From: Polynucleobacter sp. CS-Odin-A6
GTDB lineage: Bacteria > Pseudomonadota > Gammaproteobacteria > Burkholderiales > Burkholderiaceae
DNA: 64,000 nucleotides
Direction: 5' to 3'
NCBI RefSeq assembly: GCF_018882095.1
Contig: NZ_JACVPD010000004.1
Span: 1 to 64,000 of the forward strand
The notes under the pieces are model-generated. The model searched no databases. It saw only the letters and a program-made list of their open reading frames with translations, and had not been told where the DNA came from. How positions within the stretch are numbered: the stretch's first letter is position 1; each line of letters begins with the position of its first letter. The translations under genes and the position numbers were made by a program. Positions 36,371-45,160 of this stretch are shown one piece after another.

Positions 36371-37645
36371 TCAACCTAAGCTGTCAGCCCAGATATTACG
36401 AGCCCAGCCCCATGCATAAACACCCTCAAGAACAGATGGTGCGGGGGATAGGCCACCCGATCCTGGAACGGTCTTAAAGGTTTTCTCGGCAGCGTTATAT
36501 TGATGAACGCTGGCAACGTGAACTACTTCTCGATCATTCACAAAGCTATAGCAAGTATTGGTGAGAACTGGGGCTGGATTGACTTCCCAGCCATTCAATT
36601 CTGCAACAATGGCAGCTGCCGCCACTTTGGCATGCTGGTTAGCCATATGTCCCGATTTAGGCATTAAGGGCGCAACCTGAATGGCGTCTCCTAATACATG
36701 AATATCTTTGCGTGCAGTTGATTCAAAGTTGAGGAAGTTGACGTTCACCCAACGACCATTGGCATTCGCTAAGCCAGTTTTAACGGCGATTTCACCGGCA
36801 GACATTTGCGGTAAGACATTTAATACATCCGCTTTCACATCATCCTCAACCTCGAGTTTCAGTGTTTTGTTTTTCGCATCAACGCCAATCACATTGCTTT
36901 TTGGTCGATATTCGATCATCCCAGCGTACTGCTCAGCCCAGACTTTTTTGAATAAGGCGCCCTTAGAGGTAACGTCTTGATTGGCATCTAAGATCAACAC
37001 TTTCCCTTTGGGATTGTGTTGTTTCAGATAATTTGCTACTTGGCAAGCACGCTCGTAAGGCCCAGGAGGGCAACGATAAGGCGCTTCTGGAATGCTAATG
37101 GCAAAAGTACCACCCTCACGCATAGCAGCTATTTGCTTATGCAGGGCAACAGTTTCTGGGCCTGCTTTCCATGCCTGGAGAGTCACGCCCGCTTCATTGG
37201 CTTGTGCAAGACCTTCGATGCTATTTATATTGAGAGAGACGCCTGGAGAGACGATGAGTTTGTCGTAACGCAAGGTCTTGCCTGAGGTGAGCTTAACCAT
37301 TTTCTTATCTGCATCTATATTGCTGACGCTATCCTGGATGATCTTGATCCCATGACGTTTACTTAGTGTGTCGTAAGGAGAGGTAATCTCGGCTAAATTG
37401 CGTGAGCCACCAACTACGAGGTTAGACATTGGGCAAGAAACAAAAGCGGTATTCGGTTCAATGAGGGTTACGCGCGCAGTGTTGTTAGAAAAGAGGCGGA
37501 GATATTTAGCGGCAGTTGCACCACCATAGCCACCACCAATCACCAGAATTTCTGCTTTTGGTAGATTGGCGCGAGCTTGAGTAGAGAAGCCAGCGAGTAA
37601 GCCGAGTGCAGCAGCACTATGGCCAATAAAATGTCGACGATCCAT
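36371..37645 (-). CDS. fccB: Sulfide dehydrogenase flavoprotein subunit FccB
   Basis: FccB oxidises sulfide and passes electrons to its cytochrome subunit in the periplasm. The 424-residue protein starts with a Tat-type signal (MDRRHFIGHSAAALGLLAG) and an FAD site GGGYGGATAAKYL. C71 (VSCPMSN) matches the Cys that binds FAD covalently. C192 (YRCPPGP) and the Cys in TNTCYSF (about 375) match the redox-active pair. A C-terminal FCSD flavin-binding domain is present. It lies 9 bp after the cytochrome gene, forming an fccAB operon. Confidence 0.92.
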   Translation of the reverse strand: MDRRHFIGHSAAALGLLAGFSTQARANLPKAEILVIGGGYGGATAAKYLRLFSNNTARVTLIEPNTAFVSCPMSNLVVGGSRNLAEITSPYDTLSKRHGIKIIQDSVSNIDADKKMVKLTSGKTLRYDKLIVSPGVSLNINSIEGLAQANEAGVTLQAWKAGPETVALHKQIAAMREGGTFAISIPEAPYRCPPGPYERACQVANYLKQHNPKGKVLILDANQDVTSKGALFKKVWAEQYAGMIEYRPKSNVIGVDAKNKTLKLEVEDDVKADVLNVLPQMSAGEIAVKTGLANANGRWVNVNFLNFESTARKDIHVLGDAIQVAPLMPKSGHMANQHAKVAAAAIVAELNGWEVNPAPVLTNTCYSFVNDREVVHVASVHQYNAAEKTFKTVPGSGGLSPAPSVLEGVYAWGWARNIWADSLG

Positions 37646-37654
37646 GGCGCTTCC

Positions 37655-37984
37655 TTATTGTTTTTTGCCAAGCTGATTGGCAATAGTGATGAGTTGTTCG
37701 TCTGAATAGCCTTTAGCAAGTTGCGGCATGATGGTGCCTTCCCGGGCTCCGGATTTATAGGCCTTCAATTGCGTCAGCATTTGTTCGCTAGTCAGGTTGT
37801 TGATGAGAGGCATGCCGCCATCGAGTACGCCTTTGCCATCGGTCCCATGACAATTTGCACAAGTGGCCGCTAGACCGCGCTGATAAAGTTGATCGGCAGT
37901 TTGGGCCATGCTCAATCCACTCCACTGGCTTAAGCCAATGAGGGCACTAGTCACTAAGATGGGTTTTAAGTACTTCACTTGCAT
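37655..37984 (-). CDS. fccA: Class I cytochrome c, probable sulfide dehydrogenase cytochrome subunit
   Basis: This 109-residue protein has a signal peptide (about 1-28, cut after SMAQ) and one haem-binding CANCH motif at about residues 42-46, with the Met ligand in GTIMPQLAKG. ATG 37984 is chosen because GGAG lies 9 nt upstream. A Met three codons earlier and others are possible. With a single haem it is shorter than the dihaem FccA of Allochromatium and resembles the monohaem type. It is the electron acceptor for FccB encoded directly downstream. Confidence 0.9.
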   Translation of the reverse strand: MQVKYLKPILVTSALIGLSQWSGLSMAQTADQLYQRGLAATCANCHGTDGKGVLDGGMPLINNLTSEQMLTQLKAYKSGAREGTIMPQLAKGYSDEQLITIANQLGKKQ

Positions 37985-38168
37985 TGGAATCATCTCCGTC
38001 TTACACAAATCTGTTTATAGGGGGTGTTGCTGATGGACTCTATCTTAATCAGATGGGGGTCGGATTGGTGGTTTTACTTAGATTGATTTTGAATAAGTTC
38101 AGAGTAAAAAGTAAGGTTGCTAATGGCGATACTTTTAGTATTCATACTAAGACCTATAAACTACTGCT

Positions 38169-39890
38169 ATGAGAGGCACATTTACCTATCGAAGCGCTAT
38201 TCTGATCCTACTTCTAGGTGTTTTTACCTATCTATATGGTCTAGATAGCCGCTTTGCACCTAAAAATGGGGATGAGTATCCCTATATGCATATTGTTCGC
38301 ATGACTGCAGATGCTGGTTCATGGCTGCCACTGCAATCGGAGATGGATGGCATTAAAAACACTAAACCCCCTTTGGTGTTTTGGCAGGGCATGGTCACTT
38401 CAGGGTGGGGTAGTGACTGGACTCTGTTTGCGCTGCGCTGGCCGAGTGTGTTGTACACCGGTCTAACCGCCTTTTTCTTATTTTTTGCTGTAGCGCGCTT
38501 TAGTGGCAGAAAACAGACTGGCCTGCTGGCAGCCTTGGTATGGCTCTCCTTTTTTGCGACTTATCGTTATGGCCGACCTTTTCTGACTGATCCCCCAGAG
38601 GTGTTTTGGCTCAGCTTACCTTTCTTGGCGCTGCTGTATTGGGGGAAGACTGCATTTAATTCCAGACTGCTATTCCCATTGTTAGCAGGCGCTTGCTTTG
38701 GCATGGCTTTGCTGTCGAAATCCTTTGCTTACATTGCTCCGGCCTCATTTGCATTGGGATTGTTTTATTGGCGCTGGCGTGAATGGAGTCTTCCGAAAGT
38801 TTTAATACAGGACTTATATAAAGTCATTGTGATTGTGATGCTGGCCTTAGGTGTATTTGCACTTTGGTTTGTGCTTGATCCATTTCCTGAGGCAGTTTGG
38901 AAAGAATTTGTTCTTGGTGAAAACGCCGCTAAGTTTGAGGCCCGAAGCTCTTCCTATCTTTTAGATTTAGTGCGTGGTGGCGATAGTATTTGGATGCTGG
39001 CTTTAACCACCCTGGCTAATGCCGGACTATTTGTTTTTGTTCTCATTTCTGCTTTGATTCAGTGCTGGCGTGAACGGCGTTTTATTTCGTTAGAAGAGGG
39101 CTTGTTGCTGCTATTAGCTTTAGCCTTTTTTATCGTATTTAGTTTGCCTAGTCAGCGCTCTGGTCGCTACCTGCTGCCGGTGATGCCGGCATTGGCCGCT
39201 TTAATTGCCTTGTATTGGCACCGCTTGCCTTTATGGGGATTTCAGATTGCGCTGATGTTGCAGTTAATCATACTTGCTGCTCTGACTTGGGTTGGTGGCA
39301 ATCTACAGTTATCGAATTTCTTAGGTCAGGCTGGTATTTGGGATTACTCTTTCTGGCATTGGGGCTTGATGGGTGGCTCATTAGTTCTGGTGTTATTCGG
39401 TCTGTTCAGTCTGGCTCGCTCTAAGAATATCGCCTTGGCTGGATGTTTTCTATGCTACTGCGCCCTGACGAGTAGCTTGACTCCCCTAGAAGGTAGCTTG
39501 GGCCGCTATCAACTATCCACAATCCAAGGTGTAGCAGGGCAAGATGTGTGGGTGCCCTGTGACTATCGCGCCAAAGATGAGGAGTATCGATTGTTATTAC
39601 CGGGCGCCCGATTGCATGGCTACCCAGCAAAAGACGCAGGCCAAATCAATTTACTCAGCAGTACTTATCCATTAGTGGCTATCCAGTCAGCCATCGGTAC
39701 GGAGCCCATACTTTGTGACGCTTGCCGGATTATCGGTAAGCGTATGGAGATGCGAGCTCGCCATTCGGATGCAGAGATTCGGGCGATACTAATGGGTCAA
39801 ATCGGAGAACACTTGTTTGTGAATGAATATTTAGTTTCTACCCCTGCAAAGATTGCATTGCCCTCAGTTGGTAAGGACGCTTGTCGATGA
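38169..39890 (+). CDS. Family 39 glycosyltransferase (ArnT/PMT-like)
   Basis: The 573-residue integral membrane protein has about 11-12 hydrophobic segments and an N-terminal periplasmic loop with NGDEYPYMHIVRM, the place of the catalytic acidic residue in ArnT/PMT enzymes, and TKPPLVFW just after. Such enzymes move sugars from a lipid carrier (undecaprenyl phosphate) to lipid A, protein or glycan in the periplasm. It is coupled by a 4-nt overlap to a sialidase-like gene. The sugar and acceptor are unknown. Confidence 0.88.
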   Translation: MRGTFTYRSAILILLLGVFTYLYGLDSRFAPKNGDEYPYMHIVRMTADAGSWLPLQSEMDGIKNTKPPLVFWQGMVTSGWGSDWTLFALRWPSVLYTGLTAFFLFFAVARFSGRKQTGLLAALVWLSFFATYRYGRPFLTDPPEVFWLSLPFLALLYWGKTAFNSRLLFPLLAGACFGMALLSKSFAYIAPASFALGLFYWRWREWSLPKVLIQDLYKVIVIVMLALGVFALWFVLDPFPEAVWKEFVLGENAAKFEARSSSYLLDLVRGGDSIWMLALTTLANAGLFVFVLISALIQCWRERRFISLEEGLLLLLALAFFIVFSLPSQRSGRYLLPVMPALAALIALYWHRLPLWGFQIALMLQLIILAALTWVGGNLQLSNFLGQAGIWDYSFWHWGLMGGSLVLVLFGLFSLARSKNIALAGCFLCYCALTSSLTPLEGSLGRYQLSTIQGVAGQDVWVPCDYRAKDEEYRLLLPGARLHGYPAKDAGQINLLSSTYPLVAIQSAIGTEPILCDACRIIGKRMEMRARHSDAEIRAILMGQIGEHLFVNEYLVSTPAKIALPSVGKDACR

Positions 39891-41134
39891 AGCATGTGAT
39901 TGCTTTTTGTTTTTTATTCATTGCATCGGTCTTTGCTTATCTGCATATAGATAGTCTTCCAACATGGGCACCGTTTGTGAGTACTCAACCAGGCGATATT
40001 CTTTATGAATCTTTGCTGATAGAGGATGTAACGGAGATGGCTAAGTCCAGTAGGATGCTCAAAGCTCCACCAGCAAAGTCTTCTCAACCAAGCATGCAGA
40101 TGGATTGGTTGCCAGATACAGGCGCTCCTTCAGTGCATGCAGCATCATTGATTGCACTAAAAGATGGCGCAGTCAGGGCTTTTTGGTTTGCAGGTAGCAG
40201 GGAGGGTGCACCAGATGTCGTGATCAATACAGCAGTCTTTGATCCGAAAGCAGCTAGATGGAGTGCTCCAACAGTAGCGATGGATCGAGTAAGAGCTGAA
40301 AAAGGTTTATCTCGTTATATTGCTAAATTAGGCAACCCTGTACCTGCCAGAATGGCCGATGGTCGCATGCAGCTATTCTTTGTGACTGTATCTATCGGCG
40401 GTTGGGCAGGCAGCTCAATTTCAACAATGATTTCTGATGATGAAGGTTTCACTTGGGGTCAGCCCCAACGTTTAATTACCTCTCCCTTGATTAATCTCAG
40501 CACCTTGGTTAAATCTCCGGCGATACCATTTACAGACGGGCGATTGGGTTTGCCGGCATATCACGAGTGGATCGGTCGTTTCGGGGAGTTTCTCAGAGTT
40601 CAAGAAAGTCAGGTCATTGATAAACGCCGGATGAGTTCTGGTAGGGGCGCGATTCAGCCAGTAGTGTTTTTGGATGGAGCGCAAGATGCAAGTGCATTCT
40701 TTCGTCAAACACGATCTAGCACTCAAGCAAAGCAAATTCCAGCAAGCGAAACGAAAGATGCTGGACAGTCTTGGCTTGTTACAAAGGATCTGGAGATTCC
40801 CAATCCAAATGCTGCACTTGCCGCGCTGACTTTAACCAACGGTACGCGAGTGATGGTGTTGAATAATGTTGAGGCCGGGCGCTATCGCTTAGTGATGGTC
40901 ATGCGTGAGCTGAACTCCACTCAATGGAAAGTGGTGCAGGTGCTCGAGGATGATGAGTTACTTGCAAGTGATCAGCGGCGTGAATTTTCCTACCCCTATT
41001 TAGTTTCTGCTAGTGGTGAGAATGTCCATTTGGTATATACCTGGGATAGAAAAAAGATTCGCCATATTTATTTTCCAGCCACCTGGTTTAAGCAAGCCTT
41101 GATTAGTTTAAAAGTACAGGAGGTGCAGCAATGA
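39887..41134 (+). CDS. Sialidase-like (BNR/Asp-box) secreted or anchored protein
   Basis: The 415-residue protein has an N-terminal hydrophobic segment (about 3-20) acting as signal or anchor, then a sialidase-type beta-propeller. Asp boxes are seen at about 187-194 (SDDEGFTW) and about 290 (TKDAGQSW). Catalytic Arg, Glu and Tyr of true sialidases cannot be assigned by eye. Many members of this family act on other glycans or serve as binding propellers. It overlaps the glycosyltransferase upstream and the membrane protein downstream by 4 nt each. Confidence 0.82.
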   Translation: MKHVIAFCFLFIASVFAYLHIDSLPTWAPFVSTQPGDILYESLLIEDVTEMAKSSRMLKAPPAKSSQPSMQMDWLPDTGAPSVHAASLIALKDGAVRAFWFAGSREGAPDVVINTAVFDPKAARWSAPTVAMDRVRAEKGLSRYIAKLGNPVPARMADGRMQLFFVTVSIGGWAGSSISTMISDDEGFTWGQPQRLITSPLINLSTLVKSPAIPFTDGRLGLPAYHEWIGRFGEFLRVQESQVIDKRRMSSGRGAIQPVVFLDGAQDASAFFRQTRSSTQAKQIPASETKDAGQSWLVTKDLEIPNPNAALAALTLTNGTRVMVLNNVEAGRYRLVMVMRELNSTQWKVVQVLEDDELLASDQRREFSYPYLVSASGENVHLVYTWDRKKIRHIYFPATWFKQALISLKVQEVQQ

Positions 41135-41751
41135 ATCAATACATGCAATTGATTGCACTCCTAGAGATGTCGATTACTTGCGGAGTAGTTATCACCATTC
41201 TTCTGCAAAAAGTATTGCAAGTGGAGATACCATGGCTTATTCGCTTAGTTATTGTTTTATTTTTTGGGAATGCATTCTTCTGGCCGCTGGGTATGTCGCT
41301 TGAGTTACCCTTGTCTGCTTATGTGCGCGGTGTGACGGGCGATCTTAGCATTGTGAGTCTCCTCTTGCTGTGGGACACCTTGCTACCGTCTTCTAAAAAA
41401 ACGCCATTTGCATTTAAAGTATCCATTACTCTAGTGGCTATTTTCTTCTACCCCTTAGCGCTGGGCTTTGGCATGTTAGACCCTTATGCATGGGGCTATG
41501 GCTCTATCGGCCTTCTGATTGCAGTCATCCTCTCTGCAATCCTCTGCGGTCTTGCCGGTTGGACTAAGGGCGTTTGGATTTACTCTCTTGCCATCATTGC
41601 ATGGGCAGCACATTGGCACGAGTCAGCTAATCTGTGGGACTACCTACTTGATCCCTTCTTGGCTACCTGGGCTTTGTACGCCATTCCAAGCGCTGTCTTG
41701 CGTAAGCGTCGTGAGAAAGCTCAATCAGGTTACTTATTTAGATCAGGCTGA
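41131..41751 (+). CDS. Integral membrane protein, unknown
   Basis: The 206-residue protein has about six hydrophobic helices and a basic C-terminal tail (LRKRREKAQ). I recognise no domain. Its start overlaps the end of the sialidase-like gene (ATGA), so it is made together with that protein and the GT39 enzyme. It may be a subunit or a carrier for the same glycan-modifying step. A strong terminator follows 35 bp downstream. Confidence 0.7.
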   Translation: MNQYMQLIALLEMSITCGVVITILLQKVLQVEIPWLIRLVIVLFFGNAFFWPLGMSLELPLSAYVRGVTGDLSIVSLLLLWDTLLPSSKKTPFAFKVSITLVAIFFYPLALGFGMLDPYAWGYGSIGLLIAVILSAILCGLAGWTKGVWIYSLAIIAWAAHWHESANLWDYLLDPFLATWALYAIPSAVLRKRREKAQSGYLFRSG

Positions 41752-41785
41752 TACTGCTTTGCCAGTGTGATTTGAGGTAGATGTA

Positions 41786-41825
41786 CAACAAAAAAGCCAG
41801 CGAAGAATTGCTGGCTTTTTTGTTG
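41786..41825. terminator. Bidirectional terminator, perfect 16-bp stem
   Basis: CAACAAAAAAGCCAGC (41786-41801) pairs perfectly with GCTGGCTTTTTTGTTG (41810-41825) around an 8-nt loop. The T-run suits both directions. It lies between the convergent GT39 trio and the Bug/CitE operon. Confidence 0.93.
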
Positions 41826-41841
41826 ACGACTCACTCCGGAA

Positions 41842-42837
41842 TTAATCAGGAATATTCGCTTTACGAATGACGGGACCCCAGACGTTGATCTCGGTTTCAA
41901 GATGGTTCTTGAGGCCTTTGGCAGAAATCTTCTCCGCTGGCACGATATCAATATTGGCATCTTCCAAACGTTTTTTCACATCAGGCGAGTTCAATGCTTT
42001 CTTGAGCGCCATATTGAGCTTATCTTGAACAGCTTGCGGCGTTCCTTTTGGAGCATAAACACCGTGCCACACTTTCACTTCAAAACCTTTGAGGCCTTGT
42101 TCGTTCAAAGTGGGTACATTTGGAATCGCTGGCAAACGCTTCAAAGTAGTTGTACCAAATGCTTTTACACGACCATCCTTAATGTAAGGAATGGTTTGAG
42201 TCGTTTGATCGCATAAAAGATCAACCTGGCCACCAAGTAGATCGGTAAGGGCAGGGCCAGTTCCTTTGTAAGGAATGTTGGTTAATTTCACACCGAGGCG
42301 ACTCTGAAACAACAAGCCGCACAGTTGTGAGACTGCGCCAGGACCAGCATTAGCCATAGTTACTTTTGAGCCATTCGCTTTAATATAGGCTTCGAGCTCT
42401 TTAAAGTTGTTGGCTGGCAAGTCCTTCTTGCCTAGCAACACCATGGGTACATCAGCTACTTGACCAATGTACTCAAAGCTAGTCATTGGGTCATAGGGAA
42501 GTTTGTCATACAGCGCATTCGCAGTTGCCATACCCATATGGTGAATATAAATAGTGTAGCCATCTGGAGCAGCGCGAGCCACTTTAGTGGAGGCGATGGT
42601 TCCGCCAGCGCCAGGGACGTTTTCAACGACAACCGTTTGACCTAAGGATTGACCCATTGGCACTGCAATTAAGCGTGCGATAGTATCGGTTGGACCACCA
42701 GCTGCGAATGGAACTACCAATTGAATGGATTTAGTAGGCCAATCCTTTTGGGCTAATGCCATACTGCTGGTGAGTAAAGTGCTAGCGCCTGCTAAAGCGG
42801 CAATTCCAGCGAATAATGTTTTCTTCAATTTCATCAA
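41842..42837 (-). CDS. Bug/TctC-type periplasmic solute-binding protein
   Basis: The 331-residue protein has a signal peptide (about 1-29, ...SMALAQ) and the Bug fold with WPTKSIQLVVPFAAGGPTDT and ENVPGAGGTIAST. It is the last gene of a minus-strand operon with a CitE-like lyase, a PrpD-like protein and a MaoC-like hydratase. A di- or tricarboxylate ligand that feeds that pathway is the best guess. No TctA/TctB genes are nearby. Confidence 0.93.
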   Translation of the reverse strand: MMKLKKTLFAGIAALAGASTLLTSSMALAQKDWPTKSIQLVVPFAAGGPTDTIARLIAVPMGQSLGQTVVVENVPGAGGTIASTKVARAAPDGYTIYIHHMGMATANALYDKLPYDPMTSFEYIGQVADVPMVLLGKKDLPANNFKELEAYIKANGSKVTMANAGPGAVSQLCGLLFQSRLGVKLTNIPYKGTGPALTDLLGGQVDLLCDQTTQTIPYIKDGRVKAFGTTTLKRLPAIPNVPTLNEQGLKGFEVKVWHGVYAPKGTPQAVQDKLNMALKKALNSPDVKKRLEDANIDIVPAEKISAKGLKNHLETEINVWGPVIRKANIPD

Positions 42838-42897
42838 TGTCTCCCTAAATTTGATGCGTGCTCATTTTGCCACCATTCAATGCTATCGGCTTTAGGG

Positions 42898-43737
42898 TTA
42901 ACCAGCAAGCGCTAGTGTTCTTTGGGCCAATAAAACTACTGGACGGTCAATCATACGACCGTCTAATTTCACTGCAGCGCCTTTAGATGCCTGATCAGCT
43001 TCAATCACTCGGTGAGCCCAAGAAATTTCTTCGCTTGAAGGCATAAAGGCAGCCTTAACGATGGCAACTTGTTTTGGATGAATACAGAGCTTACCCCCAA
43101 AACCCATTCTTTTGGCACGTTCAGCATCATCGGTGATACGCTCAATATCATCTGTTGAAGGAGTAACCCCGTCTACTGGAGGGGCAATTTGCGCTAGGCG
43201 AGAGGCCAGCACAATCTGAAAGCGGGCAGTTTGGAGTTCTGTTTCTTGCGGGTCGCACACCATTCCTAAGTCGGCTTGTAAATCAATATTGCCTAAAGCA
43301 AGACGCAGTACTTGTTCGGAGTTAGCAATTTCATTCAGACGGTCAAGGCCAATCGCAGTCTCAATCATCGGAATAATCGCAGTATTCGGAAGAATTTGTG
43401 CGGCGCCATTTATTTGATCGCGTGATTCACTTTTGGGTATGAGTAAGCAAGCTGCATTGAGTTCTTGAACTAAGATCAAATCTGCTGAGTAAAACTGACT
43501 GCCAGGCGAGTTCGAGCGAATGATCAAACGTTTTTTCTGTTCGGCGCTAAAGGTGGGCCAAGCAGCACGAATCGCATCACGCGCTTTTTGTTTATCTTTT
43601 TCCGCAACCGCATCCTCTAAATCAATCACGATGCCATCGGCCCCACTATCTAAGGCTTTGATAAAACGATCTGGGCGAGTGCCAGGCACAAACAAGAAGG
43701 CACTACTAAAGCCAATGGGTGTATCGAGTGGGTTCAT
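42898..43737 (-). CDS. CitE-like (HpcH/HpaI) acyl-CoA lyase
   Basis: The 279-residue TIM-barrel enzyme has LFVPGTRPDRF at the N-terminus, the acidic metal-site motif GIVIDLEDAVAEKDK, a catalytic Arg in RSNSPGS, a Glu in MIETAIGL, and GFGGKLCIHPKQ near the end. Single-subunit members split citramalyl-CoA, malyl-CoA or related thioesters. With the adjacent MaoC-like hydratase a (S)-citramalyl-CoA lyase role is plausible, giving acetyl-CoA and pyruvate. The substrate is inferred from neighbours only. Confidence 0.85.
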   Translation of the reverse strand: MNPLDTPIGFSSAFLFVPGTRPDRFIKALDSGADGIVIDLEDAVAEKDKQKARDAIRAAWPTFSAEQKKRLIIRSNSPGSQFYSADLILVQELNAACLLIPKSESRDQINGAAQILPNTAIIPMIETAIGLDRLNEIANSEQVLRLALGNIDLQADLGMVCDPQETELQTARFQIVLASRLAQIAPPVDGVTPSTDDIERITDDAERAKRMGFGGKLCIHPKQVAIVKAAFMPSSEEISWAHRVIEADQASKGAAVKLDGRMIDRPVVLLAQRTLALAG

Positions 43738-43769
43738 ATGAGGGGATTTAAGATGAGGTCAGTGGGACA

Positions 43770-45140
43770 CTAGGAAATCAATAAGCCTATCTTGGCTTGT
43801 TTGCGGATATTCCACAAGTGCTCAATGGCTTTAGTCATTTCATCTGGAGTGGCGCCATTACTAAATGCAGCAAGACGCATTGCCTTATCAGTAATCTCAG
43901 CACGACTTAAGGTATTGCCAGGGTCCCCTTTGGGTTCATCAACACGACCTTCTAATACTGCACCATCATGTAGGTAGACCTTAACTTTGCCAATCCAGCG
44001 TTGTGGATAAGCGCGATCTACTTCAGGATCTAACACCATGGTGATGCGATCCCGAAATGCACAGATTGCTTCATCATGAAAATGCCGATCAAACTCTTGC
44101 AGGCCTGCAAATTGATAGTGCGCAATCAGGGCCAAGACAGTGCCCATCGAAAATTTCGATTGATGTACTGTGGCTGGATCAGTTACAGGACCCAATACAT
44201 CAATTGCACCTTGGTGAACTAATGTTTCTACTTTAGCGATATCGCCCGGTTTGAGATTGTGCGCCAGCATCACTTGCAGAAGGGCATCTGCGGCCGGATG
44301 AGTATGACGACAGGAGGCGTGGTACTTAAAGCTGGTTTCAGCAATTGCCCAACGACTGCCTAATCGGTCAGTTAGTTTGCTTGGGTCTGCATCACTCGAC
44401 ATACCAGCAGCTAAACCTTGCTTACCCTCTAAGATGTGCTCAGCTCCAGTAAAGCCCGCATGAGCTAAGTAGGCTGACATCAGTCCAGTAGAGGCGGCAT
44501 GGGCAGTGTGCAATTGTTTAGAGTCTGCTGCATCACGAAGGAATTCCCAAAGACCAGCGGACTGAGTGCCAGCAGAGCCGAAGGCGTGCAACATTTGCGT
44601 GGGGTTGAGTTTCAGTAGGTGACCTACTGCAGCTGCTGCAGCCAAGGTGCCTGCAGTGCCAGTAGTATGAAACGTCTTGTAGTGGGACCGACCTAAAAAC
44701 TCCCCTACCCGAATGCCGACTTCGTAGCCAGCAATTGCAGCAACCAGCAGATCTTCACCCGAAGCACCAATCGTTTGCGCTGTTGCTAGCGCCGCCGGAA
44801 AAACAACCGTAGCTGGATGAAAGACGGAACCGTTATGCACATCATCTTGCTCGGCGACATGCGAAGCCGCAGCGTTTGCCAGAGCGGCCAAAAAAGGGCT
44901 GGAGCTGGTGCGGCTAATGAGGATTTCAGCGCTACCAGGATTACCGCTGTTAAAGCCACCCATGCTTTGAGCAAACTGGGTAATGGTTTCTACTGGACGC
45001 GACCCTTTACCGGCAATGGCTGAGCCAAACCAATCCACCAATAAATCTTCGGCGCGATTCATCACATCGCTTGGGATATCTGCCGCCGTTAAGTTGGTAG
45101 CAAAGTTGGCGAGTTCACGAGAGAGATGTTGATTAGTCAT
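43770..45140 (-). CDS. MmgE/PrpD family protein
   Basis: This 456-residue protein is of the MmgE/PrpD family, which includes 2-methylcitrate dehydratase, cis-aconitate decarboxylase and iminodisuccinate epimerase. Landmarks: WFGSAIAGKGSRPVE, AAASHVAEQDDVHNGSVFHP, GYEVGIRVGEFLGRSHY and a CRHTHPAAD element. ATG 45140 (MTNQHL) is chosen as the start; the frame stays open 26 codons further up but the extra part is not homologous-looking. It lies between the CitE-like lyase and the MaoC-like hydratase, so an acid intermediate is expected. Confidence 0.88.
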   Translation of the reverse strand: MTNQHLSRELANFATNLTAADIPSDVMNRAEDLLVDWFGSAIAGKGSRPVETITQFAQSMGGFNSGNPGSAEILISRTSSSPFLAALANAAASHVAEQDDVHNGSVFHPATVVFPAALATAQTIGASGEDLLVAAIAGYEVGIRVGEFLGRSHYKTFHTTGTAGTLAAAAAVGHLLKLNPTQMLHAFGSAGTQSAGLWEFLRDAADSKQLHTAHAASTGLMSAYLAHAGFTGAEHILEGKQGLAAGMSSDADPSKLTDRLGSRWAIAETSFKYHASCRHTHPAADALLQVMLAHNLKPGDIAKVETLVHQGAIDVLGPVTDPATVHQSKFSMGTVLALIAHYQFAGLQEFDRHFHDEAICAFRDRITMVLDPEVDRAYPQRWIGKVKVYLHDGAVLEGRVDEPKGDPGNTLSRAEITDKAMRLAAFSNGATPDEMTKAIEHLWNIRKQAKIGLLIS

Positions 45141-45160
45141 AAATAGGTTGATTATTTTGA

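Noticed and set aside
37984..38172. 62-codon plus-strand frame before the GT39 gene
   Set aside because: It begins inside the cytochrome gene's start region, has no ribosome site and no family. It may hold the GT39 promoter instead.
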